Source: Qipengyuania sp. HL-TH1
GTDB taxonomy: Bacteria; Pseudomonadota; Alphaproteobacteria; Sphingomonadales; Sphingomonadaceae
Direction: 5' to 3'
Length of the DNA stretch: 64,000 bases
NCBI RefSeq assembly: GCF_036365825.1
Contig: NZ_CP142675.1
Location: 1-64,000 of the forward strand
The notes beneath the pieces are model-generated. The model ran no database searches. It saw only the letters and a program-made list of their open reading frames with translations, and was not told the DNA's origin. A program made the translations under genes and the position numbers. Below, piece by piece: positions 17,499 to 25,610 of the stretch. Numbering within the stretch: the stretch's first letter is position 1; the number at the start of each line of letters is the position of its first letter.

Positions 17499-18415
17499 TC
17501 AACGAGACGCAAGGATCCAGGTCTCGCCGCGCCGCTCGACCGAGACCCCGAGCAGGGGACCCAGCGAAGCCGGGTCCGCGCGCAGGGGGCGAGGGCGATG
17601 CTGCCTGAAATGGGCCGCTCGCCGCTGGTCTCGGAAGCACGGTAGTCGATCCCGCTTGCCCGCGCGATGTCGGCGGCGACATCGGCCAGGGGCGCCCGGA
17701 GGAAAGTCAGTCGTCCCTCGCGCCACTCGCCGACCTGATCCAGCGGAATGCTTGCAAGCTCGTAGGTTGCACTGGCCCTGTCGAAGGTAAGGATGCGGCC
17801 CGGTTCGATCCGGGCATTCTGTCTTGCCGGATTATAGATGACCGCGCCTTCGGACACGCCGACACCGACCTCGGAGCGCCGGATGCTGACATCGAAAACC
17901 GTCCCGGCATCGACCAGCGTGGCGCTGCCGACATCGACCCGGAACGGGTTGTTCTCGTCATGGCGGATTTCGAACAGGGCACGTCCGCGCTCGAGGCGGG
18001 CGTAACGATCACGGTCCGGATCGACGATCAACTCGGTGTCGCCGGCCATGACGATCACGCTCCCGTCATCCAGCGCGATCTGGCGCGTTTCGCCGGGCAC
18101 GGTGCGATAGACCGAGGCCGGATCGTTCACCTGCCAGACCCACAGCGCCGCCACCAGCGCGAGACATGCGGCAAGCGCGGGAGCGAACCAGTGGCGCCGG
18201 GGGGCGGGGCGCTCGTCGTCGATGTCATTGGCAGGTTGGGCTTCGAGCATGGCGGCGCCCTCTTCCGCTGCCAGCATGACATTGTCGTAGGCCGCCGCAT
18301 GCTCGGGCGATTGTTCGAGCCAGTCGGTAAAGCGCGACCAGTCCTCGAATCCGGGTTCGGACGTCCTTACCGCCCAAGCTGCGGCCTCATCGAGAATGTT
18401 GCGATCAAGCGCCAT
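17499..18415 (-). pseudogene. fecR: FecR-like anti-sigma/sigma-regulator gene with one-base frameshift
   Basis: The frame encodes a FecR protein: cytoplasmic DUF4880 segment (DEAAAWAVRTSEPGFEDWSRF), one membrane helix (WFAPALAACLALVAALWVW), then the periplasmic FecR domain (RTVPGETRQIALDDGSVIVM). After GSIALAP the frame breaks at a five-C run (plus-strand 17585-17589). One extra C restores LRADPASLGPLLGVSVERRG to a natural end at 17499, two bases before the receptor ATG, giving 305 residues. Without correction the frame runs 150 bases into the receptor gene. The start at 18415 has AGGAG upstream; an earlier ATG overlaps the sigma-factor stop. A sequencing error in the homopolymer is as likely as a true mutation. 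Confidence 0.8.
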
Positions 18416-18453
18416 AGATTGTTGCTCCTGCCCTATAGACGGAGTCCCTGCGT

Positions 18454-18999
18454 TCATTCCTCATCGAACCGCTCCCTGAGTGCAGCGAGAACCCGGTAAA
18501 TGGCGCGCAAATCACCTTCGACGGTACTGATGCTGACGCCGAATTCCTCGGCAATGGCGCGCTGGGCGATACCGTCGATGCGGCGGCGCCTAAAGATTTT
18601 CACCGCCCGGTCGGGAAATTCCGCCAGCGCCTCTTCCACCTTGCGGGCGAATTGCCGGCCGGCGATCACGCGCTCGACCGAAGGGCTGTCGGATATGCCA
18701 GGCACCGGTCCGGAACTGGCTTCGGTCCATTCCTTCTCCCGCACGGCGGATTGCCTTGCGGAACGATACCGATCGATCATCGCCATATTGGCCGCGCGGT
18801 AGAGATAGGCCATCGGCGCACCGACGGGACCGGCCGGGCGGCGGGCAATCTTCAGCCAGACCTCCTGCAATATGTCCTCGGCATCGTCACCGGCACCGCG
18901 CGCCACGAGGAAACGCAGAAGCGGTTGCCGGTTCGCAAGGAAGACGGCCTGTAGTCCATCGTCCGGATCCTCGGTCACGGCAAGCTTCACCCTTCCCAC
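18454..18999 (-). CDS. FecI-like ECF sigma factor
   Basis: A 181-residue extracytoplasmic-function sigma factor. Region 2 is seen in GDDAEDILQEVWLKIARR and AYLYRAANMAMIDRYR; region 4 is the helix-turn-helix RAIAEEFGVSISTVEGDLRA. It is the first gene of the sigma-FecR-receptor set, where the receptor's STN domain and FecR relay ligand occupancy to the sigma factor. Stop and fecR frame overlap in ATGA. If the fecR frameshift is real, the sigma factor may be unregulated or inactive. Confidence 0.93.
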   Translation of the reverse strand: MGRVKLAVTEDPDDGLQAVFLANRQPLLRFLVARGAGDDAEDILQEVWLKIARRPAGPVGAPMAYLYRAANMAMIDRYRSARQSAVREKEWTEASSGPVPGISDSPSVERVIAGRQFARKVEEALAEFPDRAVKIFRRRRIDGIAQRAIAEEFGVSISTVEGDLRAIYRVLAALRERFDEE

Positions 19000-19258
19000 T
19001 TCTCGATTCGCGCACAGCCGCTCGCGTGCAGGTGAACCGCAATCGCTGAACCGGAGACAACGAGCCGCCCCGCGCGGCGCTGCCGACAGGTACGAACGGT
19101 TCCATCGCCCCGCAAGCGGCTGCGATCAAGGCAATTGAACGACGACTCCGTCTCTTGGGCGAGGCGGCAGTCGAAGGCTGTCTCGCAAGTGATCCCGGCA
19201 AGCCGGGCAACTCGCGAGCGCATTCCCTCGCACCTCCGAGTTTATGAAAGGAAAGACT

Positions 19259-19951
19259 ATGAAAGCTATTTTCTTGATCGGCGCTGCGGCCATGGCTCTG
19301 GCGGGCACCTCCGCACAGGCGCAGGACGTTTCCGGCTTCCGCATCGAAGGCCGCCTCGGGTGGGAAAAGGCCGGCGCCGAAGCCGTGCTCCCCAACCCGG
19401 AAGACGACGAAGACGAAACCGGCGACGAATTCCTCGTCGGCAAGGACAAGGATGACGGCCCTGCCTACGGGGTCGAGATCGGCTACGACTTTCAGATCGG
19501 CGACAGCTTCGTCGTTGGCGCCTATGGCGGTGTCGACCTGTCGGACAGCAATATCTGCGTCGAATTGGTCGAAGACGATCTCTCCTGCGCCGAGCTCGGC
19601 AGGGCTTTCACGGCGGGTCTGCGCGCAGGCGTGCCGTTCGGCAGGAATTCGCTCATTTATGCAAAGGGCGGCTATTCCAACGGCAAACTGGACCTGAGCT
19701 ACGATCCCGATGTCACCGACAATGACGACGAGGAACCCGGCGAAATCGCTGCCTTCTCGGAAAAGCGCGACGGCTATCACCTCGGTGCCGGCGCCGAAAT
19801 CGGGATCACCTCGAGCATCTATGCCAAGCTCGAATATGTCTACACCGACTTCGGCAGCGATTCCTATCTCCTCGACGAGGACGAAGAGACGTCGATCGAT
19901 GTCCAGAGCGATCGCCACCAGGTCCTCATCGGCCTGGGCCTGCGGTTCTGA
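19259..19951 (+). CDS. Outer-membrane beta-barrel protein (Omp25/porin-like)
   Basis: A 230-residue small barrel. MKAIFLIGAAAMALAGTSAQ is a signal peptide; strands such as FRIEGRLGWEK, AYGVEIGYDFQIGD, FVVGAYGGVDL, SIYAKLEYVYTDFG and the terminal VLIGLGLRF (C-terminal Phe) are typical of the Omp25/OmpA-like eight-strand family. Loops are strongly acidic (EDDEDETGDE, DNDDEEPGE). The ATG at 19259 is preceded by AAAGGAAAG; an ATG five codons upstream is less well placed. Its role may be structural. Confidence 0.88.
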   Translation: MKAIFLIGAAAMALAGTSAQAQDVSGFRIEGRLGWEKAGAEAVLPNPEDDEDETGDEFLVGKDKDDGPAYGVEIGYDFQIGDSFVVGAYGGVDLSDSNICVELVEDDLSCAELGRAFTAGLRAGVPFGRNSLIYAKGGYSNGKLDLSYDPDVTDNDDEEPGEIAAFSEKRDGYHLGAGAEIGITSSIYAKLEYVYTDFGSDSYLLDEDEETSIDVQSDRHQVLIGLGLRF

Positions 19952-19958
19952 CCGGTGC

Positions 19959-19987
19959 GGCGGGGAGGGGGAATCCTCCTCCCCGCC
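19959..19987 (+). terminator. GC-rich hairpin after the beta-barrel gene
   Basis: GGCGGGGAGG and CCTCCCCGCC form a perfect 10-bp stem with a nine-base loop, eight bases after the stop codon. There is no T-run, so it may be a stability hairpin rather than a full intrinsic terminator. Confidence 0.5.
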
Positions 19988-20064
19988 CAATGCCCGTCGG
20001 TTGGATAGCCCTTCAGATACGCGCCCAATGACCGGTCGCTTCCCGGCGCAATTCATCGCCTTTG

Positions 20065-20076
20065 CGAATGCATTCG
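20065..20076. promoter_or_regulatory. Perfect 12-bp palindrome upstream of the ZnuD-like receptor
   Basis: CGAATGCATTCG is fully symmetric and lies 67 bases before the receptor start. It could be an operator (for example of a metal regulator), but it does not match a Zur or Fur consensus I know. Confidence 0.3.
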
Positions 20077-20142
20077 TCGATTAGGCCGCAAGGCGCAGAG
20101 AAAATCCTTGCGCGCCCGGCCAACGCCGCTAACACGCAGGAG

Positions 20143-22353
20143 ATGTTGTATCGTTCAAAGCACTCGCTTCGCCTTGTCGTCTCTACCCTCTCGCTCGCGG
20201 CCATGCTGGTCGCGGGTCCGGCGCTGGCCCAACAGGTCGATGCCGAACCGGAGGCGGAGCCGGACGCGCCGCCAGCCGAAGACCTGCACGACCGCCGGAT
20301 CAACTATCAGGGCCAGATCATCGTTAGCGCGCAGGGCCTGCGCGAATTCGACCTCCTGGCAGGTACCAGCGTCGTCGAGGCAGACGAATTGCAGCGCAAT
20401 ATGGATGGCCAGCTCGGCGAAGTGCTCGCCAGCCTGCCCGGCGTTTCGGCATCGGGCTTCGCGCCGGGCGCCTCGCGCCCGATCCTGCGCGGATTCTCGG
20501 GCGAACGCGTCAAGGTGCTGGTCGATGGCATCGGCGCAATCGACGCCTCCAACACATCCGACGATCACGCCGTCTCGATCGACCCGCTGACCGCCGAGAG
20601 CATCGAGGTATTGCGCGGACCTGCCGTGCTGCTGTTCGGCAGCCAGGCGATCGGCGGCGCGGTGAACGTGATCGACAAGCGGATCCCGCGCCGGGTTCCG
20701 GACGAGCCGGTGCATGTCGATTTTGTCGCCCGCACCGACACCGCCAGCGATCTGCGCGAATTCGGCGGCTCGGTCGATGTGCCCTTCGGCACCAGCGGCT
20801 TCGTGGCGCATGTCGACGGGTCATGGCGCGATAGCGACGATCTCGAGATTGCCGGGTTCTCGGTGGCGCCTGCGCTGCGTGCCGAAATCCTTGCAGACGC
20901 TGCCGAGGAAGAGGACGAGGGCGAGTTCGAAGAGGCCGAGGAACTGCGCGAGGCCGCCGACCAGCGCGGCGTGCTGCCCAATAGCGCGACCGAAACCTGG
21001 ACTGCCAATGCGGGCCTCGCCTTCTTCAAGGGCGATAGCAATCTGGGTGTCTCCTTCGGCGTCTACGACACCGCCTATGGCGTTCCCGGCCGGCCGGGTG
21101 CGGGGCATCATCATGGCGAGGAAGAAGACCATGAGGACGAGGATCACGACGAAGACGAGCAGGGCGAGGAAGAGCATGGCGAAGAGCAGGTCAGCATCGG
21201 CCTGCGCCAGTACCGCGCCGATCTGCGCGGCGATATCTTCCTCGGCGAAGGCTTCTTCGAGCGGCTGAAAATCCGCGCGGGTTATTCGGACTATACCCAT
21301 ACCGAATTCGAAGGCGACGAGATTGGCACGGTGTTCGAGGTCGAAGGTCTCGAAGCGCGGGCAGAGCTGGTCCAGAACACCTCGGGCGCATGGCGCGGTT
21401 CGCTGGGCACGCAATATTACTTCCGCGACTTCGAAGCGGTCGGCGCGGAAGCCTTCGTGGCGCCCAACCGCACCGAACAGATCGCCTTTTTCGCGCTGCA
21501 GGAATATGGCGACGGCCCGTTCGAAGTCGAAGGCTCGCTACGCTACGAAAACACCAGGGTCGATGCGACCACGCTGGGTATCGAACGCAGTTTCGACACC
21601 TTCTCGGGCGCGGTCGGTCTTGCCTACGAGGTTTCGCCGACCGTCCGGACGGGGATCAACCTGTCCCGCGTGGCGCGTGCGCCTGCGGGCGAGGAACTGT
21701 TCTCCAACGGCCCGCATATTGCCACCCAGGCGTTCGAGATCGGCAATCCCGATCTCGATATCGAACGCGCCTGGGGTGCGGAAATCTTCGCCCGCGGCAG
21801 CGTGGGCGGGGCGCGCTTCAGCATCGCCGCCTATCGCAGCTGGTTCGACGATTTCATCTACCTCGCGCAGAATGGCGAGGAAGAAGACGATCTACCGGTG
21901 TTTCTCTTCCTCCAGCAGGATGCGACCTACACCGGGATCGAGGGCGAAGTGGCTTTCGACCTGGTCGATACCGGCGATTTCACGATCGGGACCGAGCTGC
22001 AGGGCGACTATGTCCATGCCAGGCTCGCCGACGACAGCTTCGTGCCGCGGATTCCGCCGCTTCACCTCGCTGCCGCGTTGACCGCTTCGACCGATGCCTT
22101 CGACCTGCGCGGCGAAGTGGAATGGTATGACGACCAGAACGACATCGCGGCGTACGAGACGGCGACCGAGGGCTACACCTTCGTCAATGCCGCGCTCGCC
22201 TGGCGCCCGCTGCACGGGAACGAGTCGATCACGCTGATGCTCAAGGCCGACAACATCTTCGATGTGACCGCGCGCCGCCACACCAGCGTCACCAAGGATT
22301 TCGTGCCGCTGGCGGGGCGCAATTTCAGCGCGAGCATCCGCGCCAGCTTCTAG
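20143..22353 (+). CDS. ZnuD-like TonB-dependent receptor with metal-binding loop
   Basis: A 736-residue receptor. Signal MLYRSKHSLRLVVSTLSLAA; TonB box and plug (IIVSAQGLREFDLLAGTSVV, GEVLASLPGVSASGFAPGAS, RPILRGFSGERVKVLVDGI); barrel ending in NFSASIRASF. An extracellular loop encoded at about 21100-21190 is packed with His, Glu and Asp (GHHHGEEEDHEDEDHDEDE), and a second acidic loop precedes it. The plug and His-rich loop match ZnuD-type zinc receptors. The 5' start is uncertain: AGGAG abuts this ATG, and an in-frame ATG at 20068 is possible but lacks a signal peptide. The gene ends six bases from the convergent DoxX gene. Confidence 0.88.
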   Translation: MLYRSKHSLRLVVSTLSLAAMLVAGPALAQQVDAEPEAEPDAPPAEDLHDRRINYQGQIIVSAQGLREFDLLAGTSVVEADELQRNMDGQLGEVLASLPGVSASGFAPGASRPILRGFSGERVKVLVDGIGAIDASNTSDDHAVSIDPLTAESIEVLRGPAVLLFGSQAIGGAVNVIDKRIPRRVPDEPVHVDFVARTDTASDLREFGGSVDVPFGTSGFVAHVDGSWRDSDDLEIAGFSVAPALRAEILADAAEEEDEGEFEEAEELREAADQRGVLPNSATETWTANAGLAFFKGDSNLGVSFGVYDTAYGVPGRPGAGHHHGEEEDHEDEDHDEDEQGEEEHGEEQVSIGLRQYRADLRGDIFLGEGFFERLKIRAGYSDYTHTEFEGDEIGTVFEVEGLEARAELVQNTSGAWRGSLGTQYYFRDFEAVGAEAFVAPNRTEQIAFFALQEYGDGPFEVEGSLRYENTRVDATTLGIERSFDTFSGAVGLAYEVSPTVRTGINLSRVARAPAGEELFSNGPHIATQAFEIGNPDLDIERAWGAEIFARGSVGGARFSIAAYRSWFDDFIYLAQNGEEEDDLPVFLFLQQDATYTGIEGEVAFDLVDTGDFTIGTELQGDYVHARLADDSFVPRIPPLHLAAALTASTDAFDLRGEVEWYDDQNDIAAYETATEGYTFVNAALAWRPLHGNESITLMLKADNIFDVTARRHTSVTKDFVPLAGRNFSASIRASF

Positions 22354-22359
22354 GCCGGG

Positions 22360-22842
22360 TCAGACACTGTCGGCGGGGCGATCGCTGCGGACAGCCGCGG
22401 CGGTCGCCCCTTCGGCTTTCCCTTCGGCATGCGCGGCCTTGACCTCGGCGTCATGCGCGCGGTCACGTTCGCGCCACAGGCCGACCTGGCCGCGGACCTG
22501 GCCATAGGCGAACACCATCAGCAGACCGCCGATGATGGCGACGTTCTTGAGCGCCATCGCCGCCTGCGTCTGGTCGGTCACCTGTTCGTGGAAGAACAGC
22601 GTCGCCAGCGCGGTGAAGACGAGCAGTGCGAGGCTGGCCAGCCGTGTCATGAAGCCGCTTGCCAGGATCAGTCCCGCCACGACCTCGAACACGCCCACGG
22701 CAAGCGCAAGGCTACCGGGAAAGGGCGATTCGGCTTCCATGTAGGCAGCGGTCGCCGCCGGATCCATGACCTTGCCGAGCCCGGCCATGACGAACAATGC
22801 GCCGAGTAGGATACGCCCAATCAGTGCTGCGATGGTAGCCAT
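22360..22842 (-). CDS. DoxX-family membrane protein
   Basis: A 160-residue inner-membrane protein with four predicted helices (IGRILLGALFVMAGLGKV, LALAVGVFEVVAGLILA, LASLALLVFTALATLFF, AMALKNVAIIGGLLMVFAY), the DoxX layout. The C-terminal 35 residues are a charged, alanine-rich cytoplasmic tail. DoxX proteins are linked to quinone/redox balance in several bacteria, but the reaction is unknown. It lies just after the next gene on the same strand (51 bases), perhaps cotranscribed. Confidence 0.9.
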   Translation of the reverse strand: MATIAALIGRILLGALFVMAGLGKVMDPAATAAYMEAESPFPGSLALAVGVFEVVAGLILASGFMTRLASLALLVFTALATLFFHEQVTDQTQAAMALKNVAIIGGLLMVFAYGQVRGQVGLWRERDRAHDAEVKAAHAEGKAEGATAAAVRSDRPADSV

Positions 22843-22893
22843 TGTCTCTCTCCCCTGTGGTGTTGTTCGGCGCCGCCGGTGCGACCCCGCCTC

Positions 22894-24069
22894 CTACTCC
22901 TCGACGGCGAACCGCAATTCGGCGTGGTCGCGCAGACGTTCGACCAGCGCTTCGCCGAGGAACGAACCGGGCGTGCCGACGCCGCCTTCGGCATCGCTGT
23001 CGAGCAGGGCCATGCCGGTTTCGGCCAGCATCCGGCTGGTCGAGCCATAGCCGGGATCATACTTGCCCTTGACCCCGTAGTGGAGCCGTTTGCCATCGGG
23101 CCATTCGCCCACGAACAGCACGTCGTAATACCCGTTCTCGCGCTCGTCCTTGCTCGGCCCTTCGCCGGGCTTGGGCGGCTTGGCGCCAAACGGGTTCTTG
23201 AGCATGTCGACCACCGCATTGGCCGCCGCCTTGCCCGCTTCGCCGGGGCTGGTGAGCATCATCTCGTCATAGCGGAAGTCCTCGCCATAAGGATGCCCGC
23301 GCAGGAAATTGGTGCGGTGGACGTTCTTGGTGTTGATCGTCGCCATGATGAACGGCGCGGCCCATTTGCCCAGCTCGTCCTCATAATGCGGGATCATGCC
23401 CGAAGGCTGGTCGGGGCCGTCGAAACCGGGGGCGAGGCCGAAGGGATCGTTGAGCACCTTGATGATCCCGGGGTTCTTCGCCGCCGCCTTCATCGTCGCG
23501 GTCAGGCTGGCCGCGGTGCCGCCCGAGAAGGTGCCTTGCATCGCGCGAACGCGGCCCTTGACCCGCGGCGCGGGCGAACCGTGGCGGGCGACCGCTTCGT
23601 GCTGGAGCATCAGCACGCCGAGATCGAAGGGGATCGAATCGAACCCGCTCGAAAAGGTGATCCGCGCGCCGCTGGCCTTGGCGGCTTCGTGGTGGAGGTC
23701 GATCTGCTCGCGCATCCATGCCGGTTCGCCGCACAGATCGGCATAGTCGGTGCCCGTTTTGACGCAGGCGGCAACCAGCTTGTCGCCGTAGAGCTGGTAG
23801 GGGCCGACGGTGCTGAGGACGACCTTGGTCCGGCGGCACATCGCTTCGAGGCTGGCGGGATCGTCGGCATCGGCGACCACCAGCGGGGTCGTGGCCGGTG
23901 CGCCGATTTCGTCACGGACCGCTTCGAGCTTGTCCATGCTCCGCCCGGCCATGGCCCATTTCGGCCTATCCGCCGCTGCGCCATATTCACGCACGAAATG
24001 CTCCGCGACGAGGCGCCCGGTATATCCGGTGGCGCCATAGACGATGATGTCGAATTCGGTGTCGGCCAT
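22894..24069 (-). CDS. Saccharopine-dehydrogenase-like NAD(P)-binding oxidoreductase
   Basis: A 391-residue protein. FDIIVYGATGYTGRLVAEHF is the Rossmann fold with GATGYTG at its nucleotide-binding turn; VVLSTVGPYQLYGDKLVAAC and DYADLCGEPAWMREQIDLHH are typical of the trans-acting enoyl reductase / saccharopine-dehydrogenase-like family found in mycobacteria and sphingomonads. AAAGGAGAG lies upstream of the chosen ATG. A role in lipid modification is known only for some homologues; the substrate is unknown here. Confidence 0.9.
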   Translation of the reverse strand: MADTEFDIIVYGATGYTGRLVAEHFVREYGAAADRPKWAMAGRSMDKLEAVRDEIGAPATTPLVVADADDPASLEAMCRRTKVVLSTVGPYQLYGDKLVAACVKTGTDYADLCGEPAWMREQIDLHHEAAKASGARITFSSGFDSIPFDLGVLMLQHEAVARHGSPAPRVKGRVRAMQGTFSGGTAASLTATMKAAAKNPGIIKVLNDPFGLAPGFDGPDQPSGMIPHYEDELGKWAAPFIMATINTKNVHRTNFLRGHPYGEDFRYDEMMLTSPGEAGKAAANAVVDMLKNPFGAKPPKPGEGPSKDERENGYYDVLFVGEWPDGKRLHYGVKGKYDPGYGSTSRMLAETGMALLDSDAEGGVGTPGSFLGEALVERLRDHAELRFAVEE

Positions 24070-24122
24070 GTGTCTCTCCTTTGCCGCCTGAATGCGCGTG
24101 GCGGGCGGGAGAGTCAAAGACG

Positions 24123-24905
24123 TTACGGCGTGCGCGCAATGCGCGGGAGGACCCCCGACTGGCTCGAAATTGCCAGCAAGCGTCCGTCTTCGGCGAAGTG
24201 CCGGGCGCTGCCGTGGACCACGCCGCGATCAAAGGCGGCAAGCTCGGTCACCGAAAGTACCCAGCCATCCTCCGCCGACTGGATATGGCGATAGGTATCG
24301 TCGAGGCTCGACCCGCCGCGCGAAGCGGGATGCGCGCCGAGGAAGAAGTCCGAGACGATTGCCAGCCAACCCGAATCCGCTTGAAAACCCGCCTGCGAAC
24401 GCGACCATAGCGCCTGGATGCCGCGCGCGTCGTCCTGCAGCGCCACGCGGATCTCGAGCTGGTCGCCCAGCGTACCGGGCACGCCCCAGCCGCGATCGCC
24501 CGGTTCGCATTCGGCTGCGGGCGGGACATCAGGCATTGCGGCGAAGATGCGCTGCTCGCTCGGCTCGCGCGCACCCAGCGCCGCGCTGGCGCGGTGGGTC
24601 AGCCGGCCGTTGCTGCGAATTTCCGCCTGCCATTGGCCCACCGACTGGCCGCCCCCGCACTGTTCGCAGGAAACGACCAGTTCCTCCGCATGTGTGGTGG
24701 GGGCGAGGAACTGGATGTTCGACCACAGCAGCGTCTGCCCGCTCGCGAGTTCGAGCGCGTCGACCGCTGCCGCCAGTGCGACCCCGCCCATCACATGCGG
24801 TGCGCCTTCGGGCCCCACCGTGGCAGGCGGCATGACCGGCAGGACGTATTCGCCCTCGCGCTGACCCGGCGCGACGCGCCAGAAGGGAAAGCGTGAAACG
24901 TTCAT
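24123..24905 (-). CDS. Acyl-CoA thioesterase, double hot-dog fold
   Basis: A 260-residue protein with the two-domain hot-dog layout of TesB/FcoT-type thioesterases: GGVALAAAVDALELASGQ with SNIQFLAPTTHAEELVVSCE in the N-terminal half, and GWLAIVSDFFLGAHP with GWVLSVTELAAFDRGVVHGS in the C-terminal half. Such enzymes hydrolyse acyl-CoA. It is 10 bases downstream of dcd and 53 bases before the saccharopine-dehydrogenase-like gene on the same strand. The assignment is by pattern only; catalytic residues were not verified. Confidence 0.8.
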   Translation of the reverse strand: MNVSRFPFWRVAPGQREGEYVLPVMPPATVGPEGAPHVMGGVALAAAVDALELASGQTLLWSNIQFLAPTTHAEELVVSCEQCGGGQSVGQWQAEIRSNGRLTHRASAALGAREPSEQRIFAAMPDVPPAAECEPGDRGWGVPGTLGDQLEIRVALQDDARGIQALWSRSQAGFQADSGWLAIVSDFFLGAHPASRGGSSLDDTYRHIQSAEDGWVLSVTELAAFDRGVVHGSARHFAEDGRLLAISSQSGVLPRIARTP

Positions 24906-24915
24906 CCGATCGCGG

Positions 24916-25470
24916 TCACAGCCGCGGCAGGGTCACGCCGCGCTGACCCATATATTTGCCCGCGCGGTCCCGGTAGGTGGTCTCGCAGCGCTCGTTGCCC
25001 TGCAGGAACAGGAACTGGCACGCGCCTTCATTGGCGTAGATTTTCGCGGGCAGCGGGGTGGTGTTGGAAAACTCCAGCGTCACATGGCCTTCCCAGCCGG
25101 GTTCGAGCGGGGTGACGTTCACGATGATCCCGCAGCGCGCATAAGTGCTCTTGCCGAGACAGATCACCAGCACGTCTTCGGGCACACGGAAATATTCGAC
25201 CGTACGCGCCAGCGCGAAGCTGTTGGGCGGGATGACGCAGATGTCGGTTTCGCGGTCGACCAGGCTGTCACCGTCGAAATTCTTCGGATCGACCACCGCG
25301 CTGTTCACATTGGTGAAGATCTTGAACTCGGGTGCCACGCGCGCGTCGTAGCCATAGCTCGACAGCCCGTAGCTGATCACCCCCTCGCGTCGCTGCGCCT
25401 CGACGAAGGGCTCGATCATGCCCTCGTTTTGCGCCTTGTCGCGGATCCACTTGTCGGAAAGAATCGCCAT
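24916..25470 (-). CDS. dcd: dCTP deaminase
   Basis: A 184-residue enzyme, exactly the usual length. It begins [51 protein letters not shown] and [18 protein letters not shown] are conserved dCTP deaminase/dUTPase trimer motifs, including the catalytic Glu in YANEG. It converts dCTP to dUTP and ammonia for thymidylate synthesis. An upstream extension of the frame lacks homology; the ATG chosen follows GGGAATTCCTCTCCC in the leader. Confidence 0.97.
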   Translation of the reverse strand: MAILSDKWIRDKAQNEGMIEPFVEAQRREGVISYGLSSYGYDARVAPEFKIFTNVNSAVVDPKNFDGDSLVDRETDICVIPPNSFALARTVEYFRVPEDVLVICLGKSTYARCGIIVNVTPLEPGWEGHVTLEFSNTTPLPAKIYANEGACQFLFLQGNERCETTYRDRAGKYMGQRGVTLPRL

Positions 25471-25610
25471 GGGAGAGGAATTCCCGAAGTGAGGGGCGGG
25501 GGCAAGCGGGAGGCGGGATTTATCCCGTATCGCGGCGATTGCTGGGTCTCCAACCCATCCGCACCGCACCCGCTCGGCCTGAGCGGAGGTGGGTGGCCCT
25601 AGTGCCTCAT

